64,000 nt of DNA from Liquidambar formosana (lineage: Eukaryota; Streptophyta; Magnoliopsida; Saxifragales; Altingiaceae), in contig CM077828.1 of NCBI GenBank assembly GCA_039720395.1, positions 30,252,069-30,316,068 on the forward strand, given 5' to 3'. This document shows positions 25,843-38,229 of this stretch, one piece after another. Under the pieces are notes generated by a model. It saw only the letters and a list, made by a program, of their open reading frames with translations, ran no database searches and was not told where the DNA came from. Position 1 is the stretch's first letter. Every line of letters begins with the position of its first letter. The translations under genes were made by a program, and so were the position numbers.

Positions 25843-26574
25843 TGAGCTGCAATTCCCAGGACCAAGTGGTTCGGATTTGACCTAATGACCTTTCATGTAG
25901 TACAAAGGGTATATACAGTACAAAGGCATTGCAAAAGCAATGCTACGGCAGAGAAGATCACGAAAGACAGAAATGACAAAACCAGTAGAATCAGAAAAGT
26001 CGATGATCGATCACAGATATAAACAAATACAAATTCCCATATGTATGTGTGTGTGTAAAGTTGGAGATGGCACCTTTGAGGCTTTGATAGCACGAGGGAG
26101 AGAGGAATCAGCTCTGAGGCGTGTGCATTCTACAGAGAGAAAGAAGAGAGAAAATTAGGGTTTGAGTTTCAGATCGCTTGATATCTTCTTCTCCGTCTGA
26201 ATGGAATGATTATCAGAGGGAGGGAATGGGGGTGTTTGAAGTTTCCAGATTAACCATGGTTAAAGTGCACGTGGCAAGGTAACTCAAGGGGAGAGAATGA
26301 TTACCACACTCGTGTGGGGCCAAGGTTACCACCACACCTCGTGTGTGTGGGAAAATTGGAGATTGCTTATACGCGCTTGAAGGGGTGAGCGAGTGAGTGT
26401 GGTTATAATTATTGCTCATTCCAATTTCAAACATTTTGTGAATGGTCAGTGTTTGGTTACAGAGTTCTACTATTCCCAAGCGAGAAAACCTACAAAATGC
26501 ATTCCGTTCCCATGCCCTTTGCTATTCTTTTCAATTATTGGAAGGCATAAAGACAAAGTATGGAGAAAAACTTT
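25843..26574. other. Gene-free DNA, possible minus-strand leader
   Basis: No coding gene recognised. The sequence around 25900-26200 is less AT-rich and could be the 5' leader of the minus-strand F-box gene. That is a guess from position only. Confidence 0.3.
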
Positions 26575-26734
26575 CATGTAACTGTGATATGGCGAGGTGG
26601 TGTCACAAGTCAATGAGAATTAACTAAAGTGGGATTGTCAATGTACTTTTTGGTCCCATAATCCCACTTTGTTTGCCCCTTATTAGCTTGTGGCACCACC
26701 TGGCCATATCACATGGCCATATCACAGTTACATG
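26575..26734. mobile_element. Short hairpin MITE
   Basis: 160 bp. The left arm CATGTAACTGTGATATGGC is exactly repeated, inverted, at the right end. Inner arms (AGTGGGATTG and CAATCCCACTTT-like sequence) also pair. No clear target duplication, so the family is unassigned. Confidence 0.7.
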
Positions 26735-27140
26735 GAAGACTCACTCTAAAGTATGGTCATTGGCCAAGAAGTAGGGTTAGTGCCCAAGCAGTCACCCCAA
26801 TTGGGCTATACTATAAAATATTAACTGAATTTATCTAGTAATCTTATGCTTGAGTTAGACTTTGTGAATTTACGAGCTTAAATGTAAGGTTTAAACATTA
26901 GTCATCTTCACCTATGGACGAACCTTTTCTCAAATTAGTATCATTTTAAGGTGGACACAAACTATCTAATGAATGAAACTGGAATTGAAGTCCAAGCCCT
27001 AGCTGGGTGATCGGAATTCATTGAATTGGTTCAATTCCCGGTTTAAACATGTCCAAAATGCTCTCTTAACCCCTAATGCCATTTTGTCATTGAGTAAAAC
27101 GCCATCTCAAAAGTATTTCTGACCCTATATCGAAAATTTA

Positions 27141-28583
27141 GAGCATCTCCAACCCAAGTGAGCTATTTTGGTGAGCTAAAAGCTATTTTTATCTTACAAA
27201 GTGTAAAAATAGCTCTTTACAGTAAAAATAGCTCACTGGGTTGCTCTAATGCAGCAAGAACTATTTTTTACCTCATCTAGTTTTCCCACTTTCCAACTAC
27301 CATTCTTCAATGTCAATTATCATTCCTCTACTTCCAATTACTCTTTTTCCTAGTAGAATCCAAACCGCTCTTTAAAACAAGGACCAATTGCTCTTGAATC
27401 CAAATAGTGGACCATTATTATTATTTTTTAAAAATTTTTTGCCAATAAGCATATGGTCCATTTTCCAGTTGCAGCATATGGCCATATGGGTCTTTTTCTT
27501 TTTTTTTTTAATAAGAATTTTTGAACCCATGACTTGGGCTTTGCGAGTAACATTCAAAGCCTACAAGCTACATGGATGGTTGGTCTGCATATGGGCCTTT
27601 GCCTAATTGTTACTGAAGAGCCAAAAAATTACCCCAAGATAGATCTATTAAAAAAATGGGGGGGGGGGGGGGCTCTAGAACCCCCTTCCCCTCCCCCATC
27701 TCTCGTTCTCAGAAAGAGAAAAATAAAATAAAATAAAATAAGAAAGAAAGAAAGTGGGGAGCCTCTAGAACCCTCCCGAAAGAACCAAGAAAGTGGGGGG
27801 CCTCTAGAACCCTCCCAAAAGAACCCCCTCTCTTCTCCATCTTTCTCTATATATCTCTCCTCCCACCCCCTTCTATCTCTCTCGGCCAAGCCTCAGATGG
27901 CTCATCCATCTAGTCCATCCCAATCCCTCCGTTAAAAAACCCTCACCTACTACCACACTTCTCTCTTTGTGTCTCTCTCCTCTCCTCCCCTTCCTTCCCC
28001 TCCCTCCCATCTCTCTTAGCCAAGCCTCACCCGACTGTCCATCCCCAACACTCTCTGTTAACAAACCCTCATCGCCATGGATTTTGGCTTGATTTGTGGG
28101 AAGCCCACCCCTATCGCCGATCTCTGTAGTTGGTGATCAAAATCATTAGCAACCTATTCGATATCGATCTTCATCTTCATCGTTGCTGGTGGATCAATCT
28201 CTCCATTTGTTCTATATATGTAGGTATATATATATTTTATTTTATTTTATTTTTTTAGAATTGGCCATTTTAGAATTGTTCATCATGCTGTGTATATACA
28301 TTTTTTTTTTTCAGATTATTTTTCATTTGATTTTAGATTTTTTGTGCACTGTGTTGTTGTTTGTTCTTAGTCCTAACTGATTTGGGAGGGAAACCTCTCT
28401 CCTCCAACCTCCATTTTGGTGTCATGGCCAAATAGCTTTGAGCTAATTTGGCTCTCAATTTAGCTTAGAGCTATTTTGGCTCATAGTTTAGCTCCCCGAT
28501 TGGAGAAGCCTTTGAGCTATTTTTGGCCAAGTGAGCTATATTTAGCTTTGGCTCACGGTTTGGCTCTCCCGTTGGAGATGCTC
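27141..28583. mobile_element. PIF/Harbinger-type element
   Basis: 1443 bp, with inverted ends GAGCATCTCCAAC on both sides and the 3-bp target TTA duplicated (27138-27140 and 28584-28586), as expected for PIF/Harbinger. The interior has many AGCTATTTT/GAGCTA words near both ends and a C/T-rich middle with a duplicated CCTCTAGAACCCTCCC word near 27760 and 27800. No intact transposase seen. Confidence 0.75.
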
Positions 28584-28586
28584 TTA

Positions 28587-29224
28587 AACACATGTAATGA
28601 AAAATATAACAGACTGTTGGAGACGTACACTTTTTTTGTTGGAGACTGTTGGCCAGGTGTGGTTTTTGCTAGAATGAGCTCTTGCCAATTTGGGAGTGAC
28701 AATTAAAAACGACTCTTGTAGGTTTTCATTCGGTACTTTCTTTTGAGATTTTTTTTTTTTTAGGGGTTGTGGGGGAGAGGTTGTTTCAGTATCATAAGAC
28801 TGTTTATCATATTAAGTCAATCACACTGGCCGGTATAAACTATAAAAAAATATGTTAAATTAGGCTTACACATACCAGCCAAAGTCGATAAAAAATTTCA
28901 TTCACATAGTTGAATAAGGAGAACATTAAACTTTGGCTAGGGCATGGTTAATTAAATCATATAACATCTTACGTTGAAATGAGTCAAATTAATGACTACC
29001 CCATTCCCATAAAATTATGAGCTGAATACGATATATCAAAACCAAATGACTACCATTCGCAAAATCATCTTCAACCAACATCCAAATCTTCAACTAAGCA
29101 AACAAAACATTTCTTATTCTTTTATAAAAGAAGATAGCAAACTTTATCATATTAGCAGGTCAAGGAGGAGACAGTGAGGTTGTAAGAGGCGGTGTTGGCA
29201 TATCTGAAAGAAATGGTGGCACGT
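28587..29224. other. Gene-free DNA
   Basis: No gene or defined repeat found. Confidence 0.5.
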
Positions 29225-29414
29225 ACAAAGGCTATTTAGTTCAGGAATTGATGTCTTACATAAGCTAATTTTACGTAAAAAAATCATATGAGAGAGAGCG
29301 AGAGAGAGAGAGAGAGAGAGAGAGAGTACCTTGGTGGGTTCATTCTCCTAATAAGCTTTGCATACTCATCATCCATTTCTGAGTAATCACTACACAACCC
29401 CAAGTCCCCAACTC
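29225..29414. pseudogene. Chimeric scrap of SWI3A last exon and ACR first exon
   Basis: 29225-29248 repeats 24 bases of SWI3A exon 7 (7558-7581). Then 29260-29414 repeats 11872-12003: the end of ACR intron 1, exon 1 (MDDEYAKLIRRMNPPR on the minus strand) and part of its 5' UTR, including the donor. A GA microsatellite in the ACR part is longer here. In the source genes these parts are over 4 kb apart, so the scrap arose by duplication with deletion or by template switching. Confidence 0.85.
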
Positions 29415-29999
29415 ATATGTCTAACATGAATTTTAAAAAGCTTGCACCTATTACCTTCTTGCATTCTCTCACTCTCTCTCTCGCTCTCGGATTAAGTATA
29501 TTTTTCATTTTTCTTTTCTTTTTGTTTTCCTTTTGTCATTCTGATCTTATGAGCATTTGTTCTCTTTGTTTTTTTTTTTTCTTCTTTCTTATGATGTTTG
29601 AGTAAAATTAGTATTAATTTATTTATTTTATTTCTTTCGACAATAGGAATTTGATTTTGATAGTTAGTGCTTTGATTTTTAGTGTTTTGATGCTTCTAAA
29701 AAATGAAATCTTTGCATTTCTATTCTTTCAACACAAGTGTTTGTAACATCAAGCATGCACCTCTAAATAGATAAAATTTTTACTAGTTATTATTTTAAAA
29801 AAATAAAATTCCTTCCATCCTAGTGGCCACGGATATTTTTGTGGCTTTAGCTAAAATATTTGCCACACATTGTGAATCCTTGGCTACATTTAGTGGCTAA
29901 TGCCCTCTTTTTTTGTAGTGCAGATAACAAATCAAAATACAAATATACAATTTTGTTTCGTACCTTTAGAGAAAGAGTTGCAATGCTCTAGGGCATCGA
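29415..29999. other. Gene-free DNA
   Basis: T-rich tracts near 29480-29590; no gene recognised. Confidence 0.5.
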
Positions 30000-30210
30000 T
30001 GGCTGATTCGAAAAGGGCGAAACACTACGAACTTAACCAGTTTATTGAATTGGTTGAGATCCAAAATAGAGCTCCTGAATCGCTTCGGCGTCCTCTCCGA
30101 TTTCGTCGAGACCACAACCAAGAAACAAAGAATGATCGTAGGCCGACTGGAAATGAAGAAACAACGCCATTAGAGGTGTACACAAAGGTTCTCTCTCTAA
30201 GCGAGACGAG
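30000..30210 (+). pseudogene. Unrecognised gene fragment with a frameshift
   Basis: An ATG at 30000 opens MADSKRAKHYELNQFIELVE, helix-like and charged. About ten residues later the frame seems to slip: another frame reads LLNRFGVLSDFVETTTKKQR to a stop near 30172. The joined character suggests a real, now broken, coding exon, but I do not recognise the family. It could also be chance. Confidence 0.3.
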
Positions 30211-30624
30211 AGGTTTTTGAAGGCTAGTTGCCCTTCTGTACGAAATAGCGGTGATGTATTTGGTAGTATGAGTCTGTGCCGTAGTGTTTCCCAGGTTGAA
30301 TATTGAATCCACTTCCTTTATATTTCAGATAATACTTGGCTCCTTACAATGGAGGAGCAACTGCTCCACCCTCCCACTCATATTATGCCACAGTGTATAA
30401 CAAACAAATGAGAATTGATTATGTACATATATCCCTATATTATATTATTATAGACATGTATTTATGTGTCCAAATGAATATGATTATGTGTTTATATACT
30501 TATATTCAGTCCACGTATTTGTATCCACAGATCCATATTTTTTAAAATTAACTATTACACATAGCGTAATATAAGTGAGAGGGAGGAGGAGTTACTCCTC
30601 CATTGTGAGGAACCAAGTATTGTT

Positions 30625-32957
30625 CATATATTTCCCCCAAGCTTTAAATCCAAACTCCCTTTGTTTCAAATTGGTATGCGTTACACGAGATAAAACAGCT
30701 GGGTGGGCTATGTGGTTCAACCTCGATGGTCCGACAATGGATAAATCCGTGGACAATGGGCCAGAAAAAAAAAATCAGTTGGTTTTGGACCATGGTGGTC
30801 CTAGAGAGGTGCAGTTTTTTTTTTTTTTTTTTTTGGCTACATTGGGAGGGAATTGAACCACTAATCTATCCTAATTCCTAACCTTTTTTTCACCCACCCT
30901 CATTAGTAGATTAGAAGCCTTGGGCCTCGCAAAAAATCAAGTTGATCCAAGAGATTAAGAAATGTTTTATCCAAAAACGTGTCTCAAATCAACTTGAAGA
31001 AATTTTTTATCCAAAAAAATTGAGATTTTTAGTAATTAAAAAAAAAAAAAAAAAGAAGTTTGTGGATCGAATGACAACAAGTCTTAAATCAACTTAATTT
31101 TTTCGCGGCATGACCTATGTGAGAATCCTATCTAATCCAACGATGAGTTTTGCAAAATATGAACTGGAGATAAGTCATTTAAAAACTTATGTAAGAATTT
31201 GTGTTAAAAATTGTATACGTCGATCCTCCTGACCCTATATATATATATATATATATATTAATATATTATACTCCGTATATAAGTATTATTCAATGAATAA
31301 TAATATTTATTCAATAATTTCTTACCTTTTACCCAAAAAAAAAAAAAAAAAAAACCAAGAATTGGACCCTATTTTTCGGTTTGGTTCTGGTTTAGATTTT
31401 GGAAGACTTTGGAAGACTGAATTAGTTTGATTCGGTTCAGATTTTCCTCTACTCTAGACCAGCCGGACCGAGTTGCAATCCTAGACCGGAACCCTTTTTT
31501 TTTATTTGGTTTCGATTTAAATTTTGAAAAACTGAATTAGTTTGATTCGGTTCAAATTTTCCCCTGATCTAGACCGGCCGGACCGAGTTGCAATCCTAAA
31601 AGTAAGTAACATGAAATTCATGTGAATATTGGTCATGGCAATTACGGGCCTACTGAAAAAAGATTGGTGCATACTCTCATTACTCTGGTGACTTCATTGA
31701 ATAAAAATGTGGGCTCCATTCTGACAGCCCTTTTGGCCTGTCTAAGCTGGCAATTTGGCATGTGCGGTTTTTGTGATGGTGACTGATTGAAACTTGGCAT
31801 TATGTAAGATACCCGTCTTTTAAGGATACATTTACCTTTTTTTTGTAAAAACCTTTTATACCTTCGTAAAATTGAAGAAATTTAAAATAAATGAAGACAA
31901 GAACAAGTCTTGGGTATCAATAGCCGACCTCTAAGTAGTATTGTCATACTGTGGAGGCTAGAGTTTGGCCCGACTGAGTCCTGACATACATGTTTCCACG
32001 CCTTGAGGTTCACATACAGGGCTTCATTAGCCAAATTCCCCTTTAACTACTTTCTTTTGAACTGAGGGTATTATAGATGGTAAGGAACACAGGTCAGAAG
32101 TACAAATTAACGAGTAGCCTTTGTATCGAGTAGCCTTTGTATCGTATGGGGTTAGTTTGAATCTAAATTTTTGTGGTAAGAGACCTAATATACCCATGTT
32201 TGGCCCTTTCTTTTTTCCCACTCTCTAACAATCAATAGACGTTACCCCTACGTCTAACCCCTTTAGAATCAACAAATACATATCAATGTTTTTTCATAAG
32301 TTTAAACCAAAGATGACTCACTTAACAAATAAGACAAATCCAACAAATTAAGGATCGTGTAAAAAAAATTTATACAACATTGCCCGCACGATGGCGTGCA
32401 CACTGCGCAGTGATTTGAGCCATCCATAATAATTATACCTTAACACATAAAATCCATGCATAGTCACCGACATATCAGATCATGCAGGACATGCATGACA
32501 TTTTGTGAGAGAATTGAACGTTTAGTTTCATTCATCAATATTGGCCATAAATTTCACATAAAAACTTGAACGTGATGGCATATTTAGTCATACCAATGTG
32601 TGGTCTTTATGACATTTTCCCCTCCCCATCTTACCCATAGAAAAAATAAAATAAAATAAAAAAGAAATAATGTCTTGGAAGAAAATTATCATGACGTATA
32701 TATAATACATAGTATTTTCATATACCGTGGGATCCCAAGTGGCAGTTTATATATATTGCATAATTTGGTATCCATTATTTACTATAAAATCTCAAATATT
32801 GTAAAACACACCCAGCCAACCCCCTATGGCTCTGCTTGCTAGATGTCTCAGTCTGTCTTGAGCTCAAGAGATTGGATTGAAGCTGGATGGGCAAACTTTT
32901 CTGCTTCATTTTTGTTGCTATTCACGTTCGTCTCGAGAGTCCCAAGCCTTGTGATCA
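30625..32957. repeat. Segmental duplication, copy 2, with internal inversion
   Basis: 31606-32957 is a direct copy of 16308-17452, while 30625-30830 is an inverted copy of about 16075-16300. Between them lie an A-rich part and a two-copy repeat (31360-31600: GACCGAGTTGCAATCCTA twice). This copy continues into the live steroleosin gene A, so it may be the source locus. Confidence 0.8.
30817..30925 (-). mobile_element. Possible SINE relic
   Basis: On the minus strand GGTTCAATTCC, like a Pol III B box, is followed after ~20 bp by a run of about 22 A. The A box is not convincing and no target duplication was found. Confidence 0.35.
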
Positions 32958-35851
32958 ATAGCCAGTGCAAAAACCACTCCAGTACCTCAGGACACAGCAC
33001 TTTCCATATAAGCAGCACATTCACCCAATATGGCTCTGTCATGTACCTCTCTCCACGACATGCGCTGCTCACAATTGCTCTTGCACACTCTTCTGTCGAC
33101 ACCACTGGGATAAAACTCGTACGAGTCTGATAGCAAATTTCCATAGCAATGAGAAAGATCTCTATTGGTGTGTGAGAGAATTGGAATAACAAAAATTTAA
33201 GCTATTAGGTAGAGGATCCAAATAAATATAGGAAACCATATCAAACCCAATATTGGAGCGATATGAAATGTGGGACTTGCCAACATAAATTGACTGGCCG
33301 AGAAGCACAATAGCCAAATTACGCAATTAGGGAGGTACCATTGAAGCATGAGCAAGGATCCTCTCCATTGCAAATAGACGGTCTAGCAAAATCTAGACTG
33401 TTCATACTACGTGGGCTTCACATGTTTTGACAGAATTCCACATGGTTTGAACGATCTAAATTCAAATAGACCGTCCAGTAAAAAGAGAAGATCTCTTCCT
33501 GTAAGCGTGATGTACATAACAAAAAGTACAGGTCACATAATTTAAGACACATACATATCCACCACCCCTTCAGGAGTTAGGTCCTTTTTAATGTGGTGTA
33601 TGGGTTGTCTTTACGTGCTCATAGGTCTTCGGATTCCGCCAGTTGATTTTCCCTCCTATTGGCTACTACTAAGTAGGCCAAATAAATTGATTCAAGAACA
33701 AGTATAGACATTGTTGAATGAAATGGTAAAAGCATGGAAAAGCTTTGATGCTCATTGATTTGATAAAAATCACTGAGGTCTACCTTCAAATAAACTTCGC
33801 CTTTGGTCATTTCCGATTCAATCAAACCAGGAGTCACAATTGTAATTCCAATATCCGAACCAAATTCAGTTCTCAATGTGTCAAATAAGGATATTAGTGC
33901 TGCCTTGCTTGCCTAAACCATTCAAAGAATTAGAAGGGATCTATAAAATGAGATACTAAGAAGTAAAGCATGCTTAAGAAATTTCTTACATTATAGATGC
34001 TCAATCTTGGTATAGGTGACCATCCAGCAGCTGAAGAAATTACAACGATCTTTCCTTTGCTCTTTCTTAGGTGTGGAACTGCGAAACGGGTGCAATAAAC
34101 CGAACCCCAGAAGTTTATGTCCTATGAATTCATAGCATGGTAAGTTATTAAGGTTCCAGACTAATATCTGTTGAAGAGCAACCAAAAAGAGGTCATCATA
34201 CCCAGAGCCTAAGATTTACCGGAACAAAATTTCAATACAGCCAGAGGGACCATGCTATTGTCGGCCTTTATGATTTGGCTTTTGTGGGTTTCATGACAGA
34301 CATTGAAATTACAAGAGGGTAGTAAAGACACTCAGCCCATTGTTGAATAGAGGACTCTTTACAAAATTTTAATCATAAAATATCAAGTGATTTTATCACA
34401 CGTTCATTAGAATTTGATGTTTTTTCTCATTAACATTATTCTACCGGACTTTTACCTTAAATTTGACAGGTACATGTGAGCTAATTTTAACATATTTTTG
34501 GTTAAATATATAATAATATAATAGATTCAATGTGATAAAAATGAAGACATGACATGTGTCTTGCATAGTTTATCCTAAGCAATTGAAAAATGAAAGAGCT
34601 TGTGGTAAGAGGGATGAGGGCACTCTCATAACATACAGACTGCTTTTTTCCTTTTTTATTTTTTATTTTAATATTAAAAACCTTGCCATAGGTCCCTTGC
34701 ACACAATCATTTATGTTGCTACCAAAAGTCGCAATTTCGGCAGAAGGGAAGGAGGAGAGAGGGGAGAGAGGGGGGGGGGGGGGGGGGAAGCTAAGACGGT
34801 ACCTGGCCTGTCCTATAACTTCTGATAAAGATCTTGATCCAATATTGGAAGCCTTTATTTTGTTTGTTAATTTGTATGTTCATTCTTTTTTCCTTTTTCT
34901 TTTTCCCCCAGATCCTTTGTCTCCATTGGTCTGCTTGTAAAGTAAATTGTGCTTTACAGTGAATTCTGTCTCTGAGTCAGCCAACGATTGATCAAACAAA
35001 TAAGAAAAAAGGGCTCCCACTTCTCTCTACCGCATAGCTTACTAGCTTTACAATGATTACTATTGGGGACCCAATCTGGATTAGAAGAGAGTATTTTATG
35101 TTATTTCATAGCTTTATTTTTTGTCATATAATTTTTTTTTTTCCTTCTTAAGAAGATATATCTTAGGCTGTTCGAGTTCATTACCATAACCGAATTGAAA
35201 TCAGAGATATTGTTGGAATCTTCCAACAAGGAGTCTAAAACAATCCCAGCGTTGTTCACCAGATGATCCACTGTTGCATTAAACCCATAAAGCATTAGAG
35301 ATCACAAAGTTTCATATGTAAAAACCAAAAAAAATGGAAGCACCTAAAGCCATGAAATATGCATGAAAGGAGTCAAAATCACACTTACACCGTCCAAAGT
35401 GCTTCACACCTTCATGGACTAACCGCTTAGAGTCTTCCACATTGGAAACATCTGCACGGATCACCTTAACGTCCGGTGAGCCAAGGCGGTGGGCCTTATC
35501 TGCAACTTCTTGGAGACGGTCCTCTCTTCTGGCAGCAAGCACTAGACAAGCTCCTCTCCTAGCGTACTCATAAGCAAGATACTAACAATTGCAAAGTATA
35601 AACACGAGATCAGGATTAATAACCCATAAAAACATGAGGTTAGAGGGAGGGTTGGGGATTGTACAAACCTCTCCAATGCCTGAAGATGCTCCTGTTATGA
35701 GCACCACTTTTCCTGCCACGTTTTCACTGTACATGGATCTTTTGACGCAAGAAAGAAACTTGAATACTAGAAATGGTGGTGAGATGAAGAGGAGCATGAT
35801 AAGTGATATAGGGAGAAATGCAATGTTCATGAACATCTGAATCAAATCCAT
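32848..35851 (-). CDS. HSD1: 11-beta-hydroxysteroid dehydrogenase-like / steroleosin, copy A
   Basis: Steroleosins are NADP(H)-dependent short-chain dehydrogenases anchored on lipid droplets, acting on sterol or brassinosteroid-like substrates. Minus-strand exons: 35851-35669, 35581-35389, 35270-35185, 34121-33990, 33912-33784, 33126-32848. Borders are GT..AG, phases agree, and the 333-aa frame is open. Residues 1-45 are a hydrophobic anchor with a proline-containing turn (MNIAFLPISLIMLLF, ISPPFLVFKF). Then come the nucleotide-binding TGASSGIGE (~53-61), AARRED (NADP preference), NNAG (131-134), the catalytic Ser in VVISSAAGW (~183) and the YNASK motif (197-201), split by intron 4. It is the only fully intact member of the local family, in the same orientation as copies B, C and D. 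A MITE sits in intron 5. Confidence 0.92.
33355..33497. mobile_element. Small MITE in HSD copy A intron 5
   Basis: Left end AAGGATCCTCTCC ... ATAGACGGTCT and right end reversed AAGAGATCTTCTC ... CTGGACGGTCT are inverted repeats of ~30 bp. No clear target duplication; family not assigned. Confidence 0.6.
34770..34787. repeat. 18-base G run in HSD copy A intron 3
   Basis: An uninterrupted G tract on the plus strand following GGAGA repeats. It lies within the transcribed region and would be C-rich in the RNA. Confidence 0.85.
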
Positions 35852-35895
35852 ATTTCACTCAACAAAAACACAATCACAACAAAAACACACATACA

Positions 35896-35934
<39 letters not shown>

Positions 35935-37258
35935 GGAGAGAGAGAAAATATTTTACTTGGGTGTGCTATTCTTGCGCAAAGCATGTGGAGCGCTTTGTTA
36001 TTAATGCTGTTCTTGGGCAAGTTAGTTTGCTGCACAGTTCTTGCACGGAAAATGCTTACTGACCCATATTGGTGATCCATACCCACATCCCATTAGGGCA
36101 TGAGTCAATAAGAGGGTTAAATTGCATTACTCTTCATGCACATGGCATTTGGAGGGCTTTGTTTTTAATGGTTTTGTTGGTCAATTGTTGAGACAGCGGG
36201 CAGAAGCCACTGAAGTTAGCCTATTAGTGAAGGAGGATGGAATAAAGGATAGGATTTTAATAGTTAGGGGTTTCAATCCCCCACCCCACACACACACAAA
36301 AAAAAAAAGTTACAACGGGTAGGCGTGTTAGTAGGCCTCATAAAAAAGCCCGAAGCTGCTAGAAACCCAAAAATGCCCAGACCTAAGCCCAACCCTATTA
36401 AAAGATAATAATAACATATTTCCATGCGGAAGGACATGAGTCAACTTGGTTGACAACAGTGGATTGGATGCAAATATATTCATTCATCCAAATTAAAAGA
36501 CCAATAAAGTTATTTATCTCAAATCATCTTCTCAAATTCAATATTCCAATTGAGTTATTTATTTGACATTGTCTAGGAGATCATCGCCAATCCTCTCCAG
36601 CCTTGTGAGGGTTTCCTCACTTCCATCATTCATCGACGCTCCGCTAGTCTTCAGTGTGGAATACTGGTGTAACATTTTTCATATGTTAGCAATATGCATT
36701 TTGATGCTCCTTTTCCTCAAGTCACTACTTATTTTGGTAGAGCAATATATCGGCCTACAATTTAGACATTTTTCTCGCAATTCTTTCTTGAAACCAAATT
36801 ATCTCAATTTTTATACATGAGGTTGTGAGGCATGGGTGTGGCCCCACCTCTACGTGAGGGAGTCCTAATGCCGAGACACGTAACATTTTTTTTTTAGAAA
36901 AATTAAAATTAAAATTTTATCTAATCAGTCTACCAAAAGGCTAACCATTAGAATAAATTCTTATTAAGAGAAGCATTTTTCCTTTTCCAATTCCAATTCT
37001 ACCTTCCCAAATTCTCAATATCCAACAGAAGTTGCAGAATCCTAAATCGGAATTCAAATTCAAATTCAAATTCAAATTTTCTTTATAAAATGGTAGTGCT
37101 ATCATTGAAGATAATAGTAGGACTCTCATTTAATCAGATCCGAGCCCTAAATCCTGAGTTGGAACCTCGCTTAAGCAAATACCCTAATTCTCACAAATCA
37201 CTACAAAACTACGAAAAAGCAAACCCCCATCTACCAAGACAAAAACTTTCATGGAACA

Positions 37259-37298
<40 letters not shown>

Positions 37299-37301
37299 CA
37301 C
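35852..37301. other. Gene-free DNA upstream of HSD copy A
   Basis: Contains an (AT)n microsatellite at about 35897-35931, a CA-rich patch near 36285, and a GA microsatellite at 37266-37296. The promoter of copy A must lie here but has no box I can defend. Confidence 0.5.
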
Positions 37302-37540
37302 GTCGCTCGTCGACGACGTCCAAGGAGCAGTGGACAATGTGGTGAAGCTTAAGGGCATCATCTGCCTCCGTGAAGCTCTGAATGTACAGTGGGTGGTTCT
37401 GCTCTCGCTGGAAAAGTCAGCAAGTTGGTCAGATTCCGGCATTCAGGTGGTGGGAAGAAAAAACTAAGAAGAATTCTCAGAGACGAAACGATTGACATAG
37501 TGCAAACCTGGTGGCCGACGACGGCGACGCAGGCGATCAT
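37302..37540 (-). pseudogene. TRAPPC2L gene fragment (exons 1-2)
   Basis: The TRAPP complex subunit 2-like protein works in vesicle tethering. On the minus strand 37540-37508 encodes MIACVAVVGHQ followed by a GT donor. After a 109-bp intron, 37398-37302 encodes NHPLYIQSFTEADDALKLHH, then IVHCSLDVVDER and a GT. Wording, exon split and phase match the TRAPPC2L N-terminus. The remaining two thirds of the protein is not found downstream to 35.9 kb; a GA microsatellite marks the break. Most likely a truncated duplicate, possibly with its promoter. A gene with a very long intron is less likely, because HSD copy A follows. Confidence 0.8.
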
Positions 37541-38229
37541 CTTCTCCGGGTTGACCCACCCTGACTGAAGCTAAAGAGGGGCTGGCGTCAACAGGTGCTT
37601 TCAATTTTACCGATAGGATTTTATCCATTTTTTAAAACAAAATTTAAATTAAATTAAAAGCGGTGTTGCTAACGCCGCTTTTGGATTTTTTTCTTTTTTT
37701 CTTTTTTTGTAGTTGTTGATAGTTTAATGTCTCATGTAATCCTTTTGGAGATCGTTCCTTGCATGGATACAGGATTTCTCAGACAAGTCGTTAGGAAGGA
37801 TAGTTTAGACTAAAAACTTGAGCAAAATATGACATGGAGTATCCCTAATCATTAAATAAAAAACCAAAAAAAAAAAAAAAAAAAACCCTTCCCTTGTAAC
37901 CCTTATTTTACATTATCTATGTCAATTGAGAGTGTATACACATTAATTTTAGCAAAAAATAAAGTCTAGAAAATGTATGTATTAGATAAAGAAGTCTTGA
38001 ACCAACCAAATATTATATAGATCTCTAACTTTACAAGAATCAATGATTTCTAACACTCACTTTTTTAAGAGTAATATAATTAGCATTTCATTCCTTCTCT
38101 CATTCCCTCATAACAAACATAGCCTGGTTTAGTGGCGGCCAGTACTACAATGGGATGGGGGCCGAGTTTGGATAGTTATTTTTTTAGGGGTCGTTGATTC
38201 AAAGATACATGCAGAGAATGCTGCATGGT
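37541..38229. other. Gene-free DNA
   Basis: Upstream flank of the TRAPPC2L fragment. A run of about 19 A near 37868; nothing else recognised. Confidence 0.5.

Noticed and set aside
35896..35931. TATATA tract upstream of HSD copy A as a TATA box
   Set aside because: It is a long AT microsatellite very close to the start codon; no reason to call it a promoter element.
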